A DNA stretch of 50,616 bases from a virus, in IMG/VR virus record IMGVR_UViG_3300005613_004910, positions 1 through 50,616 of that record. One strand, 5' to 3'. Positions 1 to 8,825 of this stretch are shown one piece after another. The position numbers were made by a program, and so were the translations under genes. How positions within the stretch are numbered: position 1 is the stretch's first letter; the number at the start of each line of letters is the position of its first letter. Below the pieces are notes generated by a model, which ran no database searches, had not been told where the DNA came from, and was given only the letters and a program-made list of their open reading frames with translations.

Positions 1-1
1 T

Positions 2-1882
2 GACGGATGTCTACCATGTACCGTATCAGGTCAAGGCAATCCAACTGCTTGTTGGTTTTGTAAAATTGAACGGTGTCCTTCTCATTCTGAATATGATGGT
101 CAGGAAGTTCCTCTTTGTTCTGATCTTTTCACTTCAGAAGATATTGTAAGAACTATTCTTAGATATTATGATGGAGGAAGACTTTCTTTTGATAGTTCTT
201 CAGGTAGATCAAAACTTGTAAATGTAGTAAAAGCTAAGATTGAAGATAAAAAGCCTTGGTCCTTTGATGCTAAAGAAGTTGTGAAGGCTCCGTATGGATT
301 TGAATGGGGTGGTGGATCTATCACAGATCGGGACTGGGCTTTTATTAGTTCTGTGATAAAAGACAGGGGAGTAAAAACTGTTCTTGAGTTTGGCGCTGGG
401 CTTTCTACTTTACTTCTAAATGGTTTGGGGATTGATGTTATAACATATGAAGATCGACAAGGTTGGATTGATAAGATATGCGGGCTTAATCCAAAATGTA
501 AGATAGTAAAATGGGATGGTATAAATGTTCCGGATTTGCTTCCAGATGATCAAAAACCAATTTATGATTTCGCCTTTGTAGATGGTCCAGCCGGTGGTTC
601 TAATAGAGAGTTTTCAACTAAGTACGCTGCCAGTCATGCGAAGTATGTAATAGTTCATGATGCCGGAAGGGAGTGGGAAAAGAAATGGCAAGCGGAGTAT
701 CTTGAGCCTAATTTCGAGTTAGTTTCTAAAGGGGGACATCGTTGTCACTTTTGGGAAAGATCGGTAAAGGAAGAAATCAAAAAGGAAGAAATCAAAAAGG
801 AAGATGCCCCCACGGAAAAACTTGGTCCTTGTGTAATAGCCTCCCCGTTTTCTTCTGCGTCAAAAATTATTAATGTGGTATTTAATGGTAGAGGAGATGG
901 CGGAGCTGAGAGATCTGTTTGCTGGATAATGGCAAAGTTTGTAGAAGATGGGTGGGTAGTTAATTATATTTCTCCGAATGAAAGTCCATGCGGGACGTTC
1001 AGAAGTAACCCAATAAAAGGAGTTACTTTTATGAATGATTTAACTCGTATTAAGGATGCCTGTGATATCTTGTTCTTGTATACCAATGATTGGGTATGGG
1101 AATTTCCAAAGCTCCAACTTTGGTTTAGTGGATTTTGCGCTAAAAGGAAAGTTATGGCAGTGAACTATAAGGCTGGGAAGATTGCTCAGCTTCCTTGGAC
1201 TCAGAACTGGGACACCTACATCTTTCTTAATAGCGAATTACGAGAGCTTTGTGGACAAGAAGAAGATGGGGTAATTTTAGCTCCTCCCGTTGATCTTACT
1301 GACTTTCTAAAAATCAAACCAGATTATAGAGGTGACCTTCGTATTGTAAGACATAGTAGTCAAGGTGATGCTAAGTATCCGAAGGATTTTAATATGATGT
1401 TGGAAAGAATATTTGAAATTCCGGGGGTAGAGGTTGGATTAATGCCAGCTCCGAGTTTTCTTCATTATGATAGGTTTGATAGCAGACTTCATACTTTTAA
1501 ACGCAATGTACCACCTGTTAAATCTTTTTTATATTTCGGGAATTGTTTTTGGTATACATTGCCTGGGGCATATACTGAAGGTGGTCCAAAGGTTATTATG
1601 GAAGCACAAGCAGCAGGTCTTCCAGTTATTGCTGACGATCATAGTGGGGCAAGGGATCGGCTGCGTTATACATGCGGAACTTCTGGATTTTTATGTAAGA
1701 ATTTTGAGGAGCAGTTTTCTGCTATAAAAGAGTTATCGAAAGATATCAATCTTAGAAGAGCGTTGGGCACAAATGGAAAACTTCACGCTAAGAAAATGTA
1801 TGACCCTCAATTGTGGATTAATGAAATAACTGGTGTGGGGGTTGAGAGAGTAAAAGGAGGTTTGATTGATGAAATCGGATGA
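2..1882 (+). CDS. Methyltransferase-like / GT-B glycosyltransferase fusion (5' partial)
   Basis: The frame is open from the first full codon of the window, so the true start lies upstream; the GTG at 281 is only an internal candidate. The visible N-terminus has a Cys-rich stretch (CWFCKIERC). From about nt 290 to 760 a Rossmann-type segment resembles SAM-dependent methyltransferases (FGAGLSTLLL, later FAFVDGP and IVHDAG). A Lys/Glu linker with repeated KEEIK follows. From about nt 860 to 1850 the protein resembles group 4 GT-B glycosyltransferases: GRGDGGAE in the N-lobe and an EX7E-type signature in TEGGPKVIMEAQAAGLPV. It probably transfers a nucleotide-activated sugar; the acceptor is unknown. 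It overlaps the next gene by 14 nt. The glycosyltransferase call is fairly sure; the methyltransferase half is weaker and may be degenerate. Confidence 0.75.
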   Translation, partial: DGCLPCTVSGQGNPTACWFCKIERCPSHSEYDGQEVPLCSDLFTSEDIVRTILRYYDGGRLSFDSSSGRSKLVNVVKAKIEDKKPWSFDAKEVVKAPYGFEWGGGSITDRDWAFISSVIKDRGVKTVLEFGAGLSTLLLNGLGIDVITYEDRQGWIDKICGLNPKCKIVKWDGINVPDLLPDDQKPIYDFAFVDGPAGGSNREFSTKYAASHAKYVIVHDAGREWEKKWQAEYLEPNFELVSKGGHRCHFWERSVKEEIKKEEIKKEDAPTEKLGPCVIASPFSSASKIINVVFNGRGDGGAERSVCWIMAKFVEDGWVVNYISPNESPCGTFRSNPIKGVTFMNDLTRIKDACDILFLYTNDWVWEFPKLQLWFSGFCAKRKVMAVNYKAGKIAQLPWTQNWDTYIFLNSELRELCGQEEDGVILAPPVDLTDFLKIKPDYRGDLRIVRHSSQGDAKYPKDFNMMLERIFEIPGVEVGLMPAPSFLHYDRFDSRLHTFKRNVPPVKSFLYFGNCFWYTLPGAYTEGGPKVIMEAQAAGLPVIADDHSGARDRLRYTCGTSGFLCKNFEEQFSAIKELSKDINLRRALGTNGKLHAKKMYDPQLWINEITGVGVERVKGGLIDEIG

Positions 1883-2558
1883 TTATCATATTCAGTATGA
1901 GGAAAATAGAATTTGGGAAACCACTACCTGGTTTGGAGTTCCTGCGTGGAAACTTCCTCTTGATGCTTGGATAATTCAAGAGTTGATCTGGAAGGTTAAG
2001 CCAAAGTTAATTATTGAAACTGGATCTGGCAAGGGAGGATCGGCTCTATTTTATGCTTCTTTGATGTTTTGCATGAGGGAGGAACCAACCGAGATTCCTC
2101 TTGTTGCGGATACGTCGCGGAGTGAATCGTTTGTTATCTCAATAGATAAAGCACCTGTCGATATTCATAATTTTAAAAATGTCAATCCAGTTATTTTGCA
2201 GAAGATAATCTTTTTTAGCAAAAACAGCGTAGACCCAATGACAGTTGAGTTTGTGGAGAAATACGTAAGACACTTCTCTCCGGTTATGATCATGCTTGAT
2301 TCGTGGCACTCAAAGGAACATGTTTTAGAGGAGATGAAACTATATGCTCCATTTGTATCTGTTGGATCTTATCTAATAGTAGAGGATACTCATGTTGGGG
2401 GTAATCCAGTCCCGTGGGATTATGGTGAGGGACCTATGGGCGCAGTAAAAGAGTTTCTCCTTGAGAATAATAATTTTATTATAGATAAAAGTTGCGAAAG
2501 GCTCGGTATGACATTCAATCCAGGAGGGTATTTAAAAAAGGTCAGAAATATGGTATAA
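1869..2558 (+). CDS. CmcI-type class I methyltransferase
   Basis: A 229-residue protein resembling the cephalosporin hydroxylase/CmcI family, which has a SAM-binding Rossmann fold and is often found in sugar or antibiotic tailoring clusters. The SAM-binding region is IIETGSGKGGSALFYASLM near residue 50. An acidic strand end (ISIDKAP), LDSWHSKEHV and the VEDTHVGG motif follow in the order seen in this family, the last close to PWDYGEGPMGAV. The ATG at 1869 is chosen over the adjacent TTG because AGGAGG (1855-1860) is 8 nt upstream. It overlaps the end of the glycosyltransferase gene, so the two are probably co-translated. Substrate unknown; a sugar O-methylation is the simplest guess. Confidence 0.78.
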   Translation: MKSDDYHIQYEENRIWETTTWFGVPAWKLPLDAWIIQELIWKVKPKLIIETGSGKGGSALFYASLMFCMREEPTEIPLVADTSRSESFVISIDKAPVDIHNFKNVNPVILQKIIFFSKNSVDPMTVEFVEKYVRHFSPVMIMLDSWHSKEHVLEEMKLYAPFVSVGSYLIVEDTHVGGNPVPWDYGEGPMGAVKEFLLENNNFIIDKSCERLGMTFNPGGYLKKVRNMV

Positions 2559-2564
2559 ATTCCA

Positions 2565-2646
2565 TTTAAAAACCCGTTTTAGTCGGGCTAAGAACGCCTA
2601 CAGTAGACGATCTTTTCAAAGGGCAGGGAAAGGTAAGGGTTTTAAA
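2565..2646 (+). ncRNA. Structured intergenic RNA element, copy 1
   Basis: The core at 2568-2639 is repeated at 21589-21660 with only two substitutions in 72 nt. CCCG (2573-2576) can pair with CGGG (2584-2587). A second hairpin, CGCCTA-CAG-TAGACG, follows with one C-A mismatch. The ends are closed by TTTAAAA/TTTTAAA here but by CGCCC/GGGCG in the other copy, so the closing helix changes sequence while keeping pairing. It lies directly after one stop codon and before the next ribosome-binding site. I do not recognise the family; no known riboswitch or ribozyme core was found. Confidence 0.55.
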
Positions 2647-2669
2647 AAATAAAGTTGAGGGAGGCTAAA

Positions 2670-3776
2670 ATGAAGAAAAACATAGTTTTATTTAAAGTAG
2701 CGATGAGTGAGGAAGTTGGTGATCCATTGCTTGAAGTTGTTTATTCTGGTTGGATTGGTCAAGGTCAAAAGGTAAAAGATTTTGAATCAATTCTCTCCGC
2801 CAAATTTAACAATAAAAACTGTCTTACATTATCTGCCGGAACTCATGGATTGAGCTTATCCTTAAAGTTGGCTGGAGTGGGACCTGGCGATGAAGTGATT
2901 TGTACCCCATTGACTTGCACTGCTACTAACATGCCAGTTTTATCGAGGGGAGCGGATATTGTATGGGCTGATATTAAGAAGGATATTAATATCGATCCTG
3001 ATTCTATACGGAAATGTATTACAGATAAGACCAGAGCTATTTTGTTAGTTCATTGGGGAGGGTATCCTGCTGATCTGGAAGAAATTTATACAATTGCCAA
3101 AGAAAAAAATATATCCATCATTGAGGATGCTGCTCACTGTTTTGGAAGTACTTATAAAGACTCAGTGATTGGGGATTGTAAATACTCTGATTACTGTATG
3201 ATAAGTTTTCAGGCAATCAAGCACTTAAATTCCATTGATGGTGGAGTACTTTTCTTATCCGATTCAGATCTTTGTGATCGGGGGAGACTTCTTCGATGGT
3301 ATGGAATTGACCGGGAAAGTCCAAGAACGGATTTTCGTTGTGAGGAGGATATAAGAGAGTTTGGGGATAAATGGCATATGAATGATGTGTGTGCTACTGT
3401 TGGAATAGCAAATTTTGAAATGGCAAAGAGAAATGTTGAGTTGGCAAGAAGTAATGCTCAATATTATGATTCGGAGTTATCCAAAGTTGATGGTATTGAA
3501 GTGGTTCAAAATTCTCCGGACAGATTATCTTCATATTGGCTTTACACGATCTTGGTTGAGAAGAGATCTGACTTTTGTTCTATGATGGCTAATAGAGGTG
3601 TTGCAGTCTCAAGGGTTCATGAAAGAAATGATAAACATACTTGCTTTGCAAAGTTTAAGAAAGACTTGCCAATGCTTGAGCGAGTTATGCAACGTTATAT
3701 TTCGATACCCGTAAACTGGTGGGTTACAAAAGAAGATCGTGAATATATAGTATCTTGTATAAAGAAAGGTTGGTAA
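2670..3776 (+). CDS. DegT/DnrJ/EryC1/StrS-family sugar aminotransferase
   Basis: A 368-residue PLP-dependent fold-type I enzyme of the family that transaminates nucleotide-linked keto-sugars. The N-terminus has SGWIGQGQKVKDFE, then AGTHGLSLSLKLAGVGPGDEV, the cofactor-binding TPLTCTATNM, and IIEDAAHCFG with the PLP-ring Asp. The Schiff-base lysine is most likely K184 in SFQAIKHLN, followed by the family's GG turn. Length is typical. The ATG at 2670 is preceded by GAGGGAGG (2657-2664); an upstream in-frame TTG at 2655 lies inside that site and is rejected. With the flanking methyltransferases it suggests synthesis or remodelling of an amino- or methylated sugar. Confidence 0.88.
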   Translation: MKKNIVLFKVAMSEEVGDPLLEVVYSGWIGQGQKVKDFESILSAKFNNKNCLTLSAGTHGLSLSLKLAGVGPGDEVICTPLTCTATNMPVLSRGADIVWADIKKDINIDPDSIRKCITDKTRAILLVHWGGYPADLEEIYTIAKEKNISIIEDAAHCFGSTYKDSVIGDCKYSDYCMISFQAIKHLNSIDGGVLFLSDSDLCDRGRLLRWYGIDRESPRTDFRCEEDIREFGDKWHMNDVCATVGIANFEMAKRNVELARSNAQYYDSELSKVDGIEVVQNSPDRLSSYWLYTILVEKRSDFCSMMANRGVAVSRVHERNDKHTCFAKFKKDLPMLERVMQRYISIPVNWWVTKEDREYIVSCIKKGW

Positions 3777-3778
3777 AT

Positions 3779-4516
3779 ATGATAATCATTACTGGACTTG
3801 GTCGTTGTGGAACTTCCTTTTTAACATCTTTATTTAAGAATCTCAATTTTGGGGTAGGAAGAACCTTGCGTTATCATGAAGAGTACAAAGCTGGAATGGA
3901 ATTAGCTCCCGCCTATGCGATAAGTAGGGATATGTTCACAGATTATATTTGTCAGAGAGACGATAACAATGTTGAGATTTATACTGGAGAAGTTCCTTTG
4001 GATCTTAAAGTAAGTGATGATTATTGGGAAGGGGAGGTGTCTTTTAGGGAAAAGATTTTAAGACTTGATAATGATACCCCACCAAGTAGGAAAGAGGGAG
4101 TTGTGGAGGTAATAAAAGATCCTCGTATTACTTGGAATCCTAAAATCATCAGGGCTTGGTGGGAGGTTAGAAAAGATATCAAGTTGATTATACTGCACAG
4201 AAGGCCTGAAGAAGTAATCAGATCCAGGGAATTGGTTGGTGATTATTCTTACGGTGATCTAAATGCATTTAAGGACCCAAAACGTGGAAAGGATATAAGA
4301 CAGTTTAAAGAAGACTTCTCGGATTTTATGACTGAGGTTTTAGCACTTGAGATTCCTTATGTCTTATTTTTCTATCCTAATTTTATGAGTTATCATCCAG
4401 AACTTATTTTTTCCAAACTTTATAATGTTCTCGGAATAAACATGACCAAATATAGGACTGATTTTGAAGATGTTTGGAATGAGCTTTTGGATGAAAGCAA
4501 AATAACTAAATTTTAA
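3779..4516 (+). CDS. Sulfotransferase-like P-loop protein
   Basis: A 245-residue protein that starts with a P-loop of the sulfotransferase type, GLGRCGTSFLTSLF, corresponding to the 5'-phosphosulfate loop that binds PAPS. A second family feature is ILHRRPEEVIRSR near residue 145, matching the 3'-phosphate-binding segment (R and S positions). The ATG at 3779 lies just after the stop of the aminotransferase gene, with AAAGG upstream; an earlier in-frame TTG overlapping the preceding gene is less likely. In this neighbourhood it would add sulfate to a sugar or related acceptor. A kinase-like role for this fold cannot be excluded. Confidence 0.65.
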   Translation: MIIITGLGRCGTSFLTSLFKNLNFGVGRTLRYHEEYKAGMELAPAYAISRDMFTDYICQRDDNNVEIYTGEVPLDLKVSDDYWEGEVSFREKILRLDNDTPPSRKEGVVEVIKDPRITWNPKIIRAWWEVRKDIKLIILHRRPEEVIRSRELVGDYSYGDLNAFKDPKRGKDIRQFKEDFSDFMTEVLALEIPYVLFFYPNFMSYHPELIFSKLYNVLGINMTKYRTDFEDVWNELLDESKITKF

Positions 4517-4525
4517 GGGAGTAAA

Positions 4526-5110
4526 ATGAGATCTTCCTATATTAAAAATAATTATGGTGCGATATTTGAAAGGCTTGTATATGCTTTCCTACCCAGTGTT
4601 TGTGTAGAACTGGGGGTGTTAGATGGTTATAGTACATTCCATATAGCCAAGGGTATTTTAAGAGCTCATAGATGTCGAGATCACCGATCTCATTTACATG
4701 CATATGATTTATGGGATGATTACGAATTTAAACATGGCAATAAGTCGGATGTAGAAAGTCTTTTGGTTACACATGAATTGGATCAATATGTTCATTTGTA
4801 TAAAGAGAATGCTTATAAGGTTAGTGATTTGTTTTGTGATAAATCTGTATGCTTTTTGCATATTGATATTAGTAATGATGGCGATGTGCTGAAAAGAATG
4901 GTAGAACTTTGGCATCCGAAGTTGACATTCGGAGGGATCATTGCGTTTGAGGGAGGTTCCGAAGAAAGAGATAATGTTGATTGGATGAAGAAGTATGAAA
5001 AGAGAAGTATAAAGGATGAGCTTCATAGAAGTGAGTTTATTCGTAAGCACTTTCGTTATGGAACTTATCTATCATTTCCATCTTTAACAATTTTAATGAA
5101 ACAGGTTTAG
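4526..5110 (+). CDS. Class I SAM-dependent methyltransferase
   Basis: A 194-residue protein with a Rossmann methyltransferase start (VCVELGVLDGYSTFHIAKGI), an acidic end to the second strand (LHAYDLWDD) and a fourth-strand motif (CFLHIDISNDGDVLKRMVELW) followed by LTFGGIIAFEGG. This order fits the Methyltransf_24/macrocin O-methyltransferase type. GGGAG precedes the ATG, which is 9 nt after the previous stop. The substrate cannot be read from the sequence. It is one of several methyltransferase-like proteins in the first 6.4 kb, which argues for a multi-step glycan-tailoring pathway. Confidence 0.7.
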   Translation: MRSSYIKNNYGAIFERLVYAFLPSVCVELGVLDGYSTFHIAKGILRAHRCRDHRSHLHAYDLWDDYEFKHGNKSDVESLLVTHELDQYVHLYKENAYKVSDLFCDKSVCFLHIDISNDGDVLKRMVELWHPKLTFGGIIAFEGGSEERDNVDWMKKYEKRSIKDELHRSEFIRKHFRYGTYLSFPSLTILMKQV

Positions 5111-5123
5111 AAGGGGTTCAATC

Positions 5124-5693
5124 ATGAAAGATGTTTTACATGGTTTTTTAAACTATACCATATACAATCTTATTTACCCTTTGGAAGATCAAGATTGGAT
5201 TGGAGAAGGGAAAGGTTTCTGGTGCCTTGATTGGTGGGTTGTTGAGGTCGCTAAATGTTTGTATGAAGGGGAAGAACGGTATATGGACTTCCCTATTCCA
5301 AAAAGGTTGGAAGGGAATGCAAATTTTTCAAAGGATGATATAGTTGCAGCAGCGAGAAAAAAACAAGAAGTATCAGAAGGTGTTTCCAAATCTGAATGTT
5401 CTAATTTGGTTGTAATTGAGACAAGTAGGGGTCTTGATGTGCTTCTACTTGAGAGATTGAGAGATTGGAAAAATATATATGTTTTTTATTGGTCTAATTA
5501 TCCTCAAGTCGCAAAGAAGACACATGATTATTTAGAAAAGGTAAGAACTGGTGAAATAACCTTTTTGTCTTCTTTGACGAACAATGTTGATATTCAAGAT
5601 TTTGTATTGGTATTGCCAGAAGAAAATAATTGCGGGATTTTATCAAGATCGAAGGAAAGTTATCGAACGTCAAGTTTCAAATGTTTCAAATGA
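5124..5693 (+). CDS. Hypothetical protein
   Basis: A 189-residue protein not assigned to any family. The N-terminal half is rich in aromatic residues (GKGFWCLDWWVVEVAKCLYEGEERY). The middle is a charged helix, and the C-terminal half has alternating strand-like segments (NLVVIETSRGLDVLLLERL, NIYVFYWSNY, IQDFVLVLPE) that could be a small Rossmann-like fold. No catalytic motif stands out. It has GGGG upstream of its ATG and lies between two methyltransferase genes in the same operon, so a role in the same pathway is likely but unproved. Confidence 0.6.
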   Translation: MKDVLHGFLNYTIYNLIYPLEDQDWIGEGKGFWCLDWWVVEVAKCLYEGEERYMDFPIPKRLEGNANFSKDDIVAAARKKQEVSEGVSKSECSNLVVIETSRGLDVLLLERLRDWKNIYVFYWSNYPQVAKKTHDYLEKVRTGEITFLSSLTNNVDIQDFVLVLPEENNCGILSRSKESYRTSSFKCFK

Positions 5694-5703
5694 GGAGGTA
5701 TAA

Positions 5704-6351
5704 ATGGGAGAACATCCGGGGAGTAGAGGAATGTATGATGCTATTGCTCAATGGGGATCTTGTTCTGTAGTTTGGTCAGAGTCTATGAGATGGGACAGAT
5801 TCGGCATCTTAGGAGTTTTAGGTGACTATGTTCTTAGATATGTAAAGGGTGACATTATTGAAATAGGTGTGGGGGAGAGTTCTGTATTTTTAACAAAACT
5901 TGCTGAAAAATACAGGAGAAGAGTATACCACGATGATCTTCAAAATAGTCATATTGTAAACATGAAAACGGTACCGGGAATTTTTCATCAGGCAGGAGTT
6001 GTTTATGCAGGAAGTTCGGATGATTTTTTTGCAAATGTCGAGTTCTCTCCAATAGCTTTGGGATTTATTGACGGAGAACATACGTACGAGCAAGTAAAAA
6101 AAGATTTCTGGAACATCTATAAATTGCTCGTTGAGGAGGGCTATATTTTTCTTCACGACACCTATCCTCTAAATGAAGACTATCTTACCCCAACTACTTG
6201 TGGAGATGTGTATAAATTCAGACAGGAGTTGGAAGTTAGATCCCACGAGGTTGGTGATGTAGAAGTATTTACCCTTCCTCATGGAGCTATGGATGTTGGA
6301 TTAACGATGGTTCGCAGACTTCCTATTGAACGACCGTATTTTCGGAGGTGA
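5704..6351 (+). CDS. TylF/Methyltransf_24-like methyltransferase
   Basis: A 215-residue class I methyltransferase resembling the macrocin O-methyltransferase group. GDIIEIGVGESSVFLTKLAEKY near residue 50 is the SAM loop. ALGFIDGEHTYEQVKKDFWNIYKLL with the DGEHTYE motif, then EGYIFLHDTYP, match the metal- and substrate-binding region of this family. A good GGAGG lies 5-10 nt before the ATG. The stop is directly followed by the ribosome-binding site and start of a putative glycosyltransferase, suggesting translational coupling. Substrate unknown, probably a sugar hydroxyl. Confidence 0.75.
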   Translation: MGEHPGSRGMYDAIAQWGSCSVVWSESMRWDRFGILGVLGDYVLRYVKGDIIEIGVGESSVFLTKLAEKYRRRVYHDDLQNSHIVNMKTVPGIFHQAGVVYAGSSDDFFANVEFSPIALGFIDGEHTYEQVKKDFWNIYKLLVEEGYIFLHDTYPLNEDYLTPTTCGDVYKFRQELEVRSHEVGDVEVFTLPHGAMDVGLTMVRRLPIERPYFRR

Positions 6352-6352
6352 T

Positions 6353-7387
6353 ATGATATCTGATATTGAGAAAAAGCAAGTTACAGGAATACTCCCATTT
6401 AAAAATACTCCGTCGGCGAATGATTATAGTATTCGACCAAACTGGATGGATTTGGAGATTAATTTCAATTCTGCTCCATGTCGTACTGATACAGCAATTA
6501 TCTGTACTTCTTGGTGGGGACATAGACCGTTTTTAAAAGCCACACTTACAAGCTTGCGTCTCACTGGAAAGTTCTTGATTTGCGCCTACGATCCTCCGGT
6601 TTATGCTTGGAATAGTGAGGTTGAGTACAAGAAGCGCATACCTCCTATTGATATTTTTTTGCTTCCTCATGCTTGGGTACATAAACATTTAACATTTGAT
6701 TCTCCTAAACGTAATGGTTGGTTTTGGGATGTAAGATACGCCCAAGGTATTGTAAAGTCATTTCCAAATATTAAATATGTATTTACTGTTAATGGCGATT
6801 GCCCGTGGGAGAAACCACAAGCTATTGATGAATTAATTTCCCTCATGGGGAGTGCAGATTTAATGGCTGTTACATCAGATAGTAAAACGATTCATACGTG
6901 TGCTGTACTATTTGAGGTTGAATCGTTCAATCGGATTATTGACTATATGTATGATTATCATAAAGTGTCAATTCCAGGATCGTACAGTCCAGAATTACTA
7001 CTTTTGGAAGCAGTTAAGCAATTAGGTCTTATCGAAAAAGTAGTTCCAAAACAGCCTATGGAACCAGGAGGTGATAGCGTCGATCACTATAGTCGTTATA
7101 AACAACCAAATACCTGGAACGATATTGTAGGTTATCGCAATATAGGTGCAGAGTTTTTAACAGCAGTAATTGAGCGTTTAGATCCTCCTGAGAAGAAATT
7201 TTTCGACTTCCGTTTTTTTGATGACATTTACTTTCAATATAATAACCATTTGTTGAAGTATTACGAAACTGGGGATCGTCGGTATTTATATATGTGTTGG
7301 GATCAGAACGAAGATAGTTGGTATGATAGAGTCCACTACCCTTTAGAAAGATATGGAGATAAGCCAATTTTTGGAAAAGAGAAATAG
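6353..7387 (+). CDS. Putative GT-A-like glycosyltransferase, paralogue 1
   Basis: A 344-residue protein with a nucleotide-sugar transferase layout: a first strand and turn (TAIICTSWWGHRPFLKATLTSLRL), a strand and putative metal-binding turn (YVFTVNGDCPWEKP), and a conserved acceptor-side segment (SPELLLLEAVKQLGL, NTWNDIVGYRNIGAEF). The same blocks recur in the gene at 7789, so the two are paralogues. GGAGGTGAT (6344-6352) abuts the ATG at 6353; an upstream in-frame TTG start inside the preceding gene is not needed. The family is not one I can name exactly, so the glycosyltransferase call rests on fold-like motifs and context. Confidence 0.55.
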   Translation: MISDIEKKQVTGILPFKNTPSANDYSIRPNWMDLEINFNSAPCRTDTAIICTSWWGHRPFLKATLTSLRLTGKFLICAYDPPVYAWNSEVEYKKRIPPIDIFLLPHAWVHKHLTFDSPKRNGWFWDVRYAQGIVKSFPNIKYVFTVNGDCPWEKPQAIDELISLMGSADLMAVTSDSKTIHTCAVLFEVESFNRIIDYMYDYHKVSIPGSYSPELLLLEAVKQLGLIEKVVPKQPMEPGGDSVDHYSRYKQPNTWNDIVGYRNIGAEFLTAVIERLDPPEKKFFDFRFFDDIYFQYNNHLLKYYETGDRRYLYMCWDQNEDSWYDRVHYPLERYGDKPIFGKEK

Positions 7388-7399
7388 GGAGGAATAGAG

Positions 7400-7594
7400 A
7401 TGACGTTAAAAGAGTTTTTGAGACTCGCTTTAGATCACGACTTGGCGATGAAGGTATTTATGGAAGATAGGGATGGGACTTATATAAGTATTGGTTCCGT
7501 TGTAAGTGTTGATTCTGTTGATATTGGGGAGAAAATAGTTCTTATAAGACATGGAGAATCTCATAATGTTAAAAATAACGATGAAACCGATTGA
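7400..7594 (+). CDS. Small hypothetical protein
   Basis: A 64-residue acidic protein with a clear GGGAGGAA site 9-15 nt before the ATG. It starts with a helix (LKEFLRLALDHDLAMKVFM) and continues with beta-like segments (YISIGSVVSVDSVDIGEKIVLI). Its end overlaps the start of the next small gene in another frame. No function is recognised. Confidence 0.55.
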   Translation: MTLKEFLRLALDHDLAMKVFMEDRDGTYISIGSVVSVDSVDIGEKIVLIRHGESHNVKNNDETD

Positions 7595-7787
7595 GGACAG
7601 TCCGCCATTTATAAATGTTGGTCAGAATGTAAAAGTAGTCGATCTTGAAACTGGGGTCGATCTCAGTAAGGGCGTTCGGAATATTACAGTTTATATTAGG
7701 AAAGATGAATGGGTAACAGCTGTTCTTGAGTGTGAAGTAGGGGAGTTAGACTTGGTTGGTGTTGAACGTATACCAAAGGAGAAATAA
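7566..7787 (+). CDS. Small hypothetical phage protein
   Basis: A 73-residue protein (MLKITMKPIEDSPPFINVG...) containing a compact beta-rich segment, QNVKVVDLETGVDLSKG. The ATG at 7566 is preferred to the one at 7551 because GGAG (7553-7556) lies 9 nt ahead of it. It overlaps the end of the preceding gene by 29 nt and ends just before the next start. The product resembles small phage proteins of unknown role, but I cannot name a family. Confidence 0.5.
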   Translation: MLKITMKPIEDSPPFINVGQNVKVVDLETGVDLSKGVRNITVYIRKDEWVTAVLECEVGELDLVGVERIPKEK

Positions 7788-7788
7788 T

Positions 7789-8706
7789 ATGGGGTTCAAG
7801 GAAAGTATTGTTGATGATCAATATAATAAACAAGATCGTAAAGATTTTTTAGAACTGCTCTACAGGTATAAAGAATGTGATAAGTGGGCTACTAAAATTT
7901 ATGAGGACGTTGGAGTAATTCTGACATCTCATCCAGGTAATCGAGCTTTTCTTAAATCGTCGGTTGAGACACATAAAAAATTGGGTTATTGGATAACCCT
8001 TGCTTATGATAACTATTTAGATCCTGATAGAGAAGATATTACTTGGGATCAGGTAATGCCAAGTAGAGAGGTAATGAGTATGGTGGATACTCTTATAGTC
8101 CCTCATTATCAAACATGGGGCGGAGTATTATATCCTTACTTTTGGCTTCTCAGACTGGCGATGTCAACTATGAGGGATTTCAAATATATCTTTTGTAGTA
8201 ATGGAGATTGTATTCTGGAGAAACCAGAAAATTTCCCTCAGATAATTGAAATGCTTGGTGATAATGATGTCATAGCTTGTGGTTGGGAGAGTGGTAGAAT
8301 TTTTAACTCCACTTCTTTTCTTGCAAGATCTGAAGCAATTGTTGCCATTATGGATCACTTTCAAGAAGGATTTATACCACTCGAAGCTTATGAAAGGACT
8401 GCCCAGGAATATGGTAACTGTGAAGGAAGAATGGGTCGGGCTATATTGGATCTTGGGTTAAAAATTTCTGAGGTTGAGAATCCTAAAAACACTCAGCTCC
8501 ATGAAAAGGGATATGGAACATGGTACGATGTTTTGGGGTTTCGACATATACATGCTGAGTATGGTTTTGCTTATAAATATCATACTATACCTCCTGAGAT
8601 TGAGTATTTTGATAAAAAATATTTTAGAGCGGGTGAGTATGAATTAATTGAGAAGTATTGGAAGACTAAGGATAAAAAGTATCTGGAGGAATGGTGGGCT
8701 AAATGA
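7789..8706 (+). CDS. Putative GT-A-like glycosyltransferase, paralogue 2
   Basis: A 305-residue paralogue of the protein at 6353. It shares the first strand and turn (GVILTSHPGNRAFLKSSVETH), the YIFCSNGDCILEKPENF block that aligns with YVFTVNGDCPWEKP, and the downstream TWYDVLGFRHIHAEYGF block that aligns with TWNDIVGYRNIGAEF. AAAGGAG (7775-7781) supports the ATG at 7789. Presence of two diverged copies in one cassette suggests sequential sugar additions to related acceptors. The exact CAZy family is not recognised. Confidence 0.55.
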   Translation: MGFKESIVDDQYNKQDRKDFLELLYRYKECDKWATKIYEDVGVILTSHPGNRAFLKSSVETHKKLGYWITLAYDNYLDPDREDITWDQVMPSREVMSMVDTLIVPHYQTWGGVLYPYFWLLRLAMSTMRDFKYIFCSNGDCILEKPENFPQIIEMLGDNDVIACGWESGRIFNSTSFLARSEAIVAIMDHFQEGFIPLEAYERTAQEYGNCEGRMGRAILDLGLKISEVENPKNTQLHEKGYGTWYDVLGFRHIHAEYGFAYKYHTIPPEIEYFDKKYFRAGEYELIEKYWKTKDKKYLEEWWAK

Positions 8707-8810
8707 GCACACACTGTTGGGGTCACGATAAGGATGTCCGAATAGAAGTTAATGATGATAATATTATATTGGTAAAGTTCGAGGATAGATTCAAAACTAT
8801 AACTAAATGA
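8703..8810 (+). CDS. Very small hypothetical ORF (35 aa)
   Basis: The ATG overlaps the stop of the preceding gene (ATGA), a typical coupled start. The product begins MSTHCWGHDKDVRIEV and is followed 15 nt later by the next gene's start. GGAGG lies about 12 nt upstream, a long spacing. It is supported only by its position in the operon. Confidence 0.35.
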   Translation: MSTHCWGHDKDVRIEVNDDNIILVKFEDRFKTITK

Positions 8811-8825
8811 TAAAGGAGTTATATT

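Noticed and set aside
2568-2639. Group I intron, twister, pistol, hatchet or HDV-like ribozyme for the 72-nt element
   Set aside because: I could not place the conserved core bases of any of these classes, so it is left as an unassigned RNA element.
5855-6156. Overlapping minus-strand frames across the methyltransferase gene
   Set aside because: The plus-strand frame carries clear methyltransferase motifs and a good ribosome-binding site; the others are shadows.
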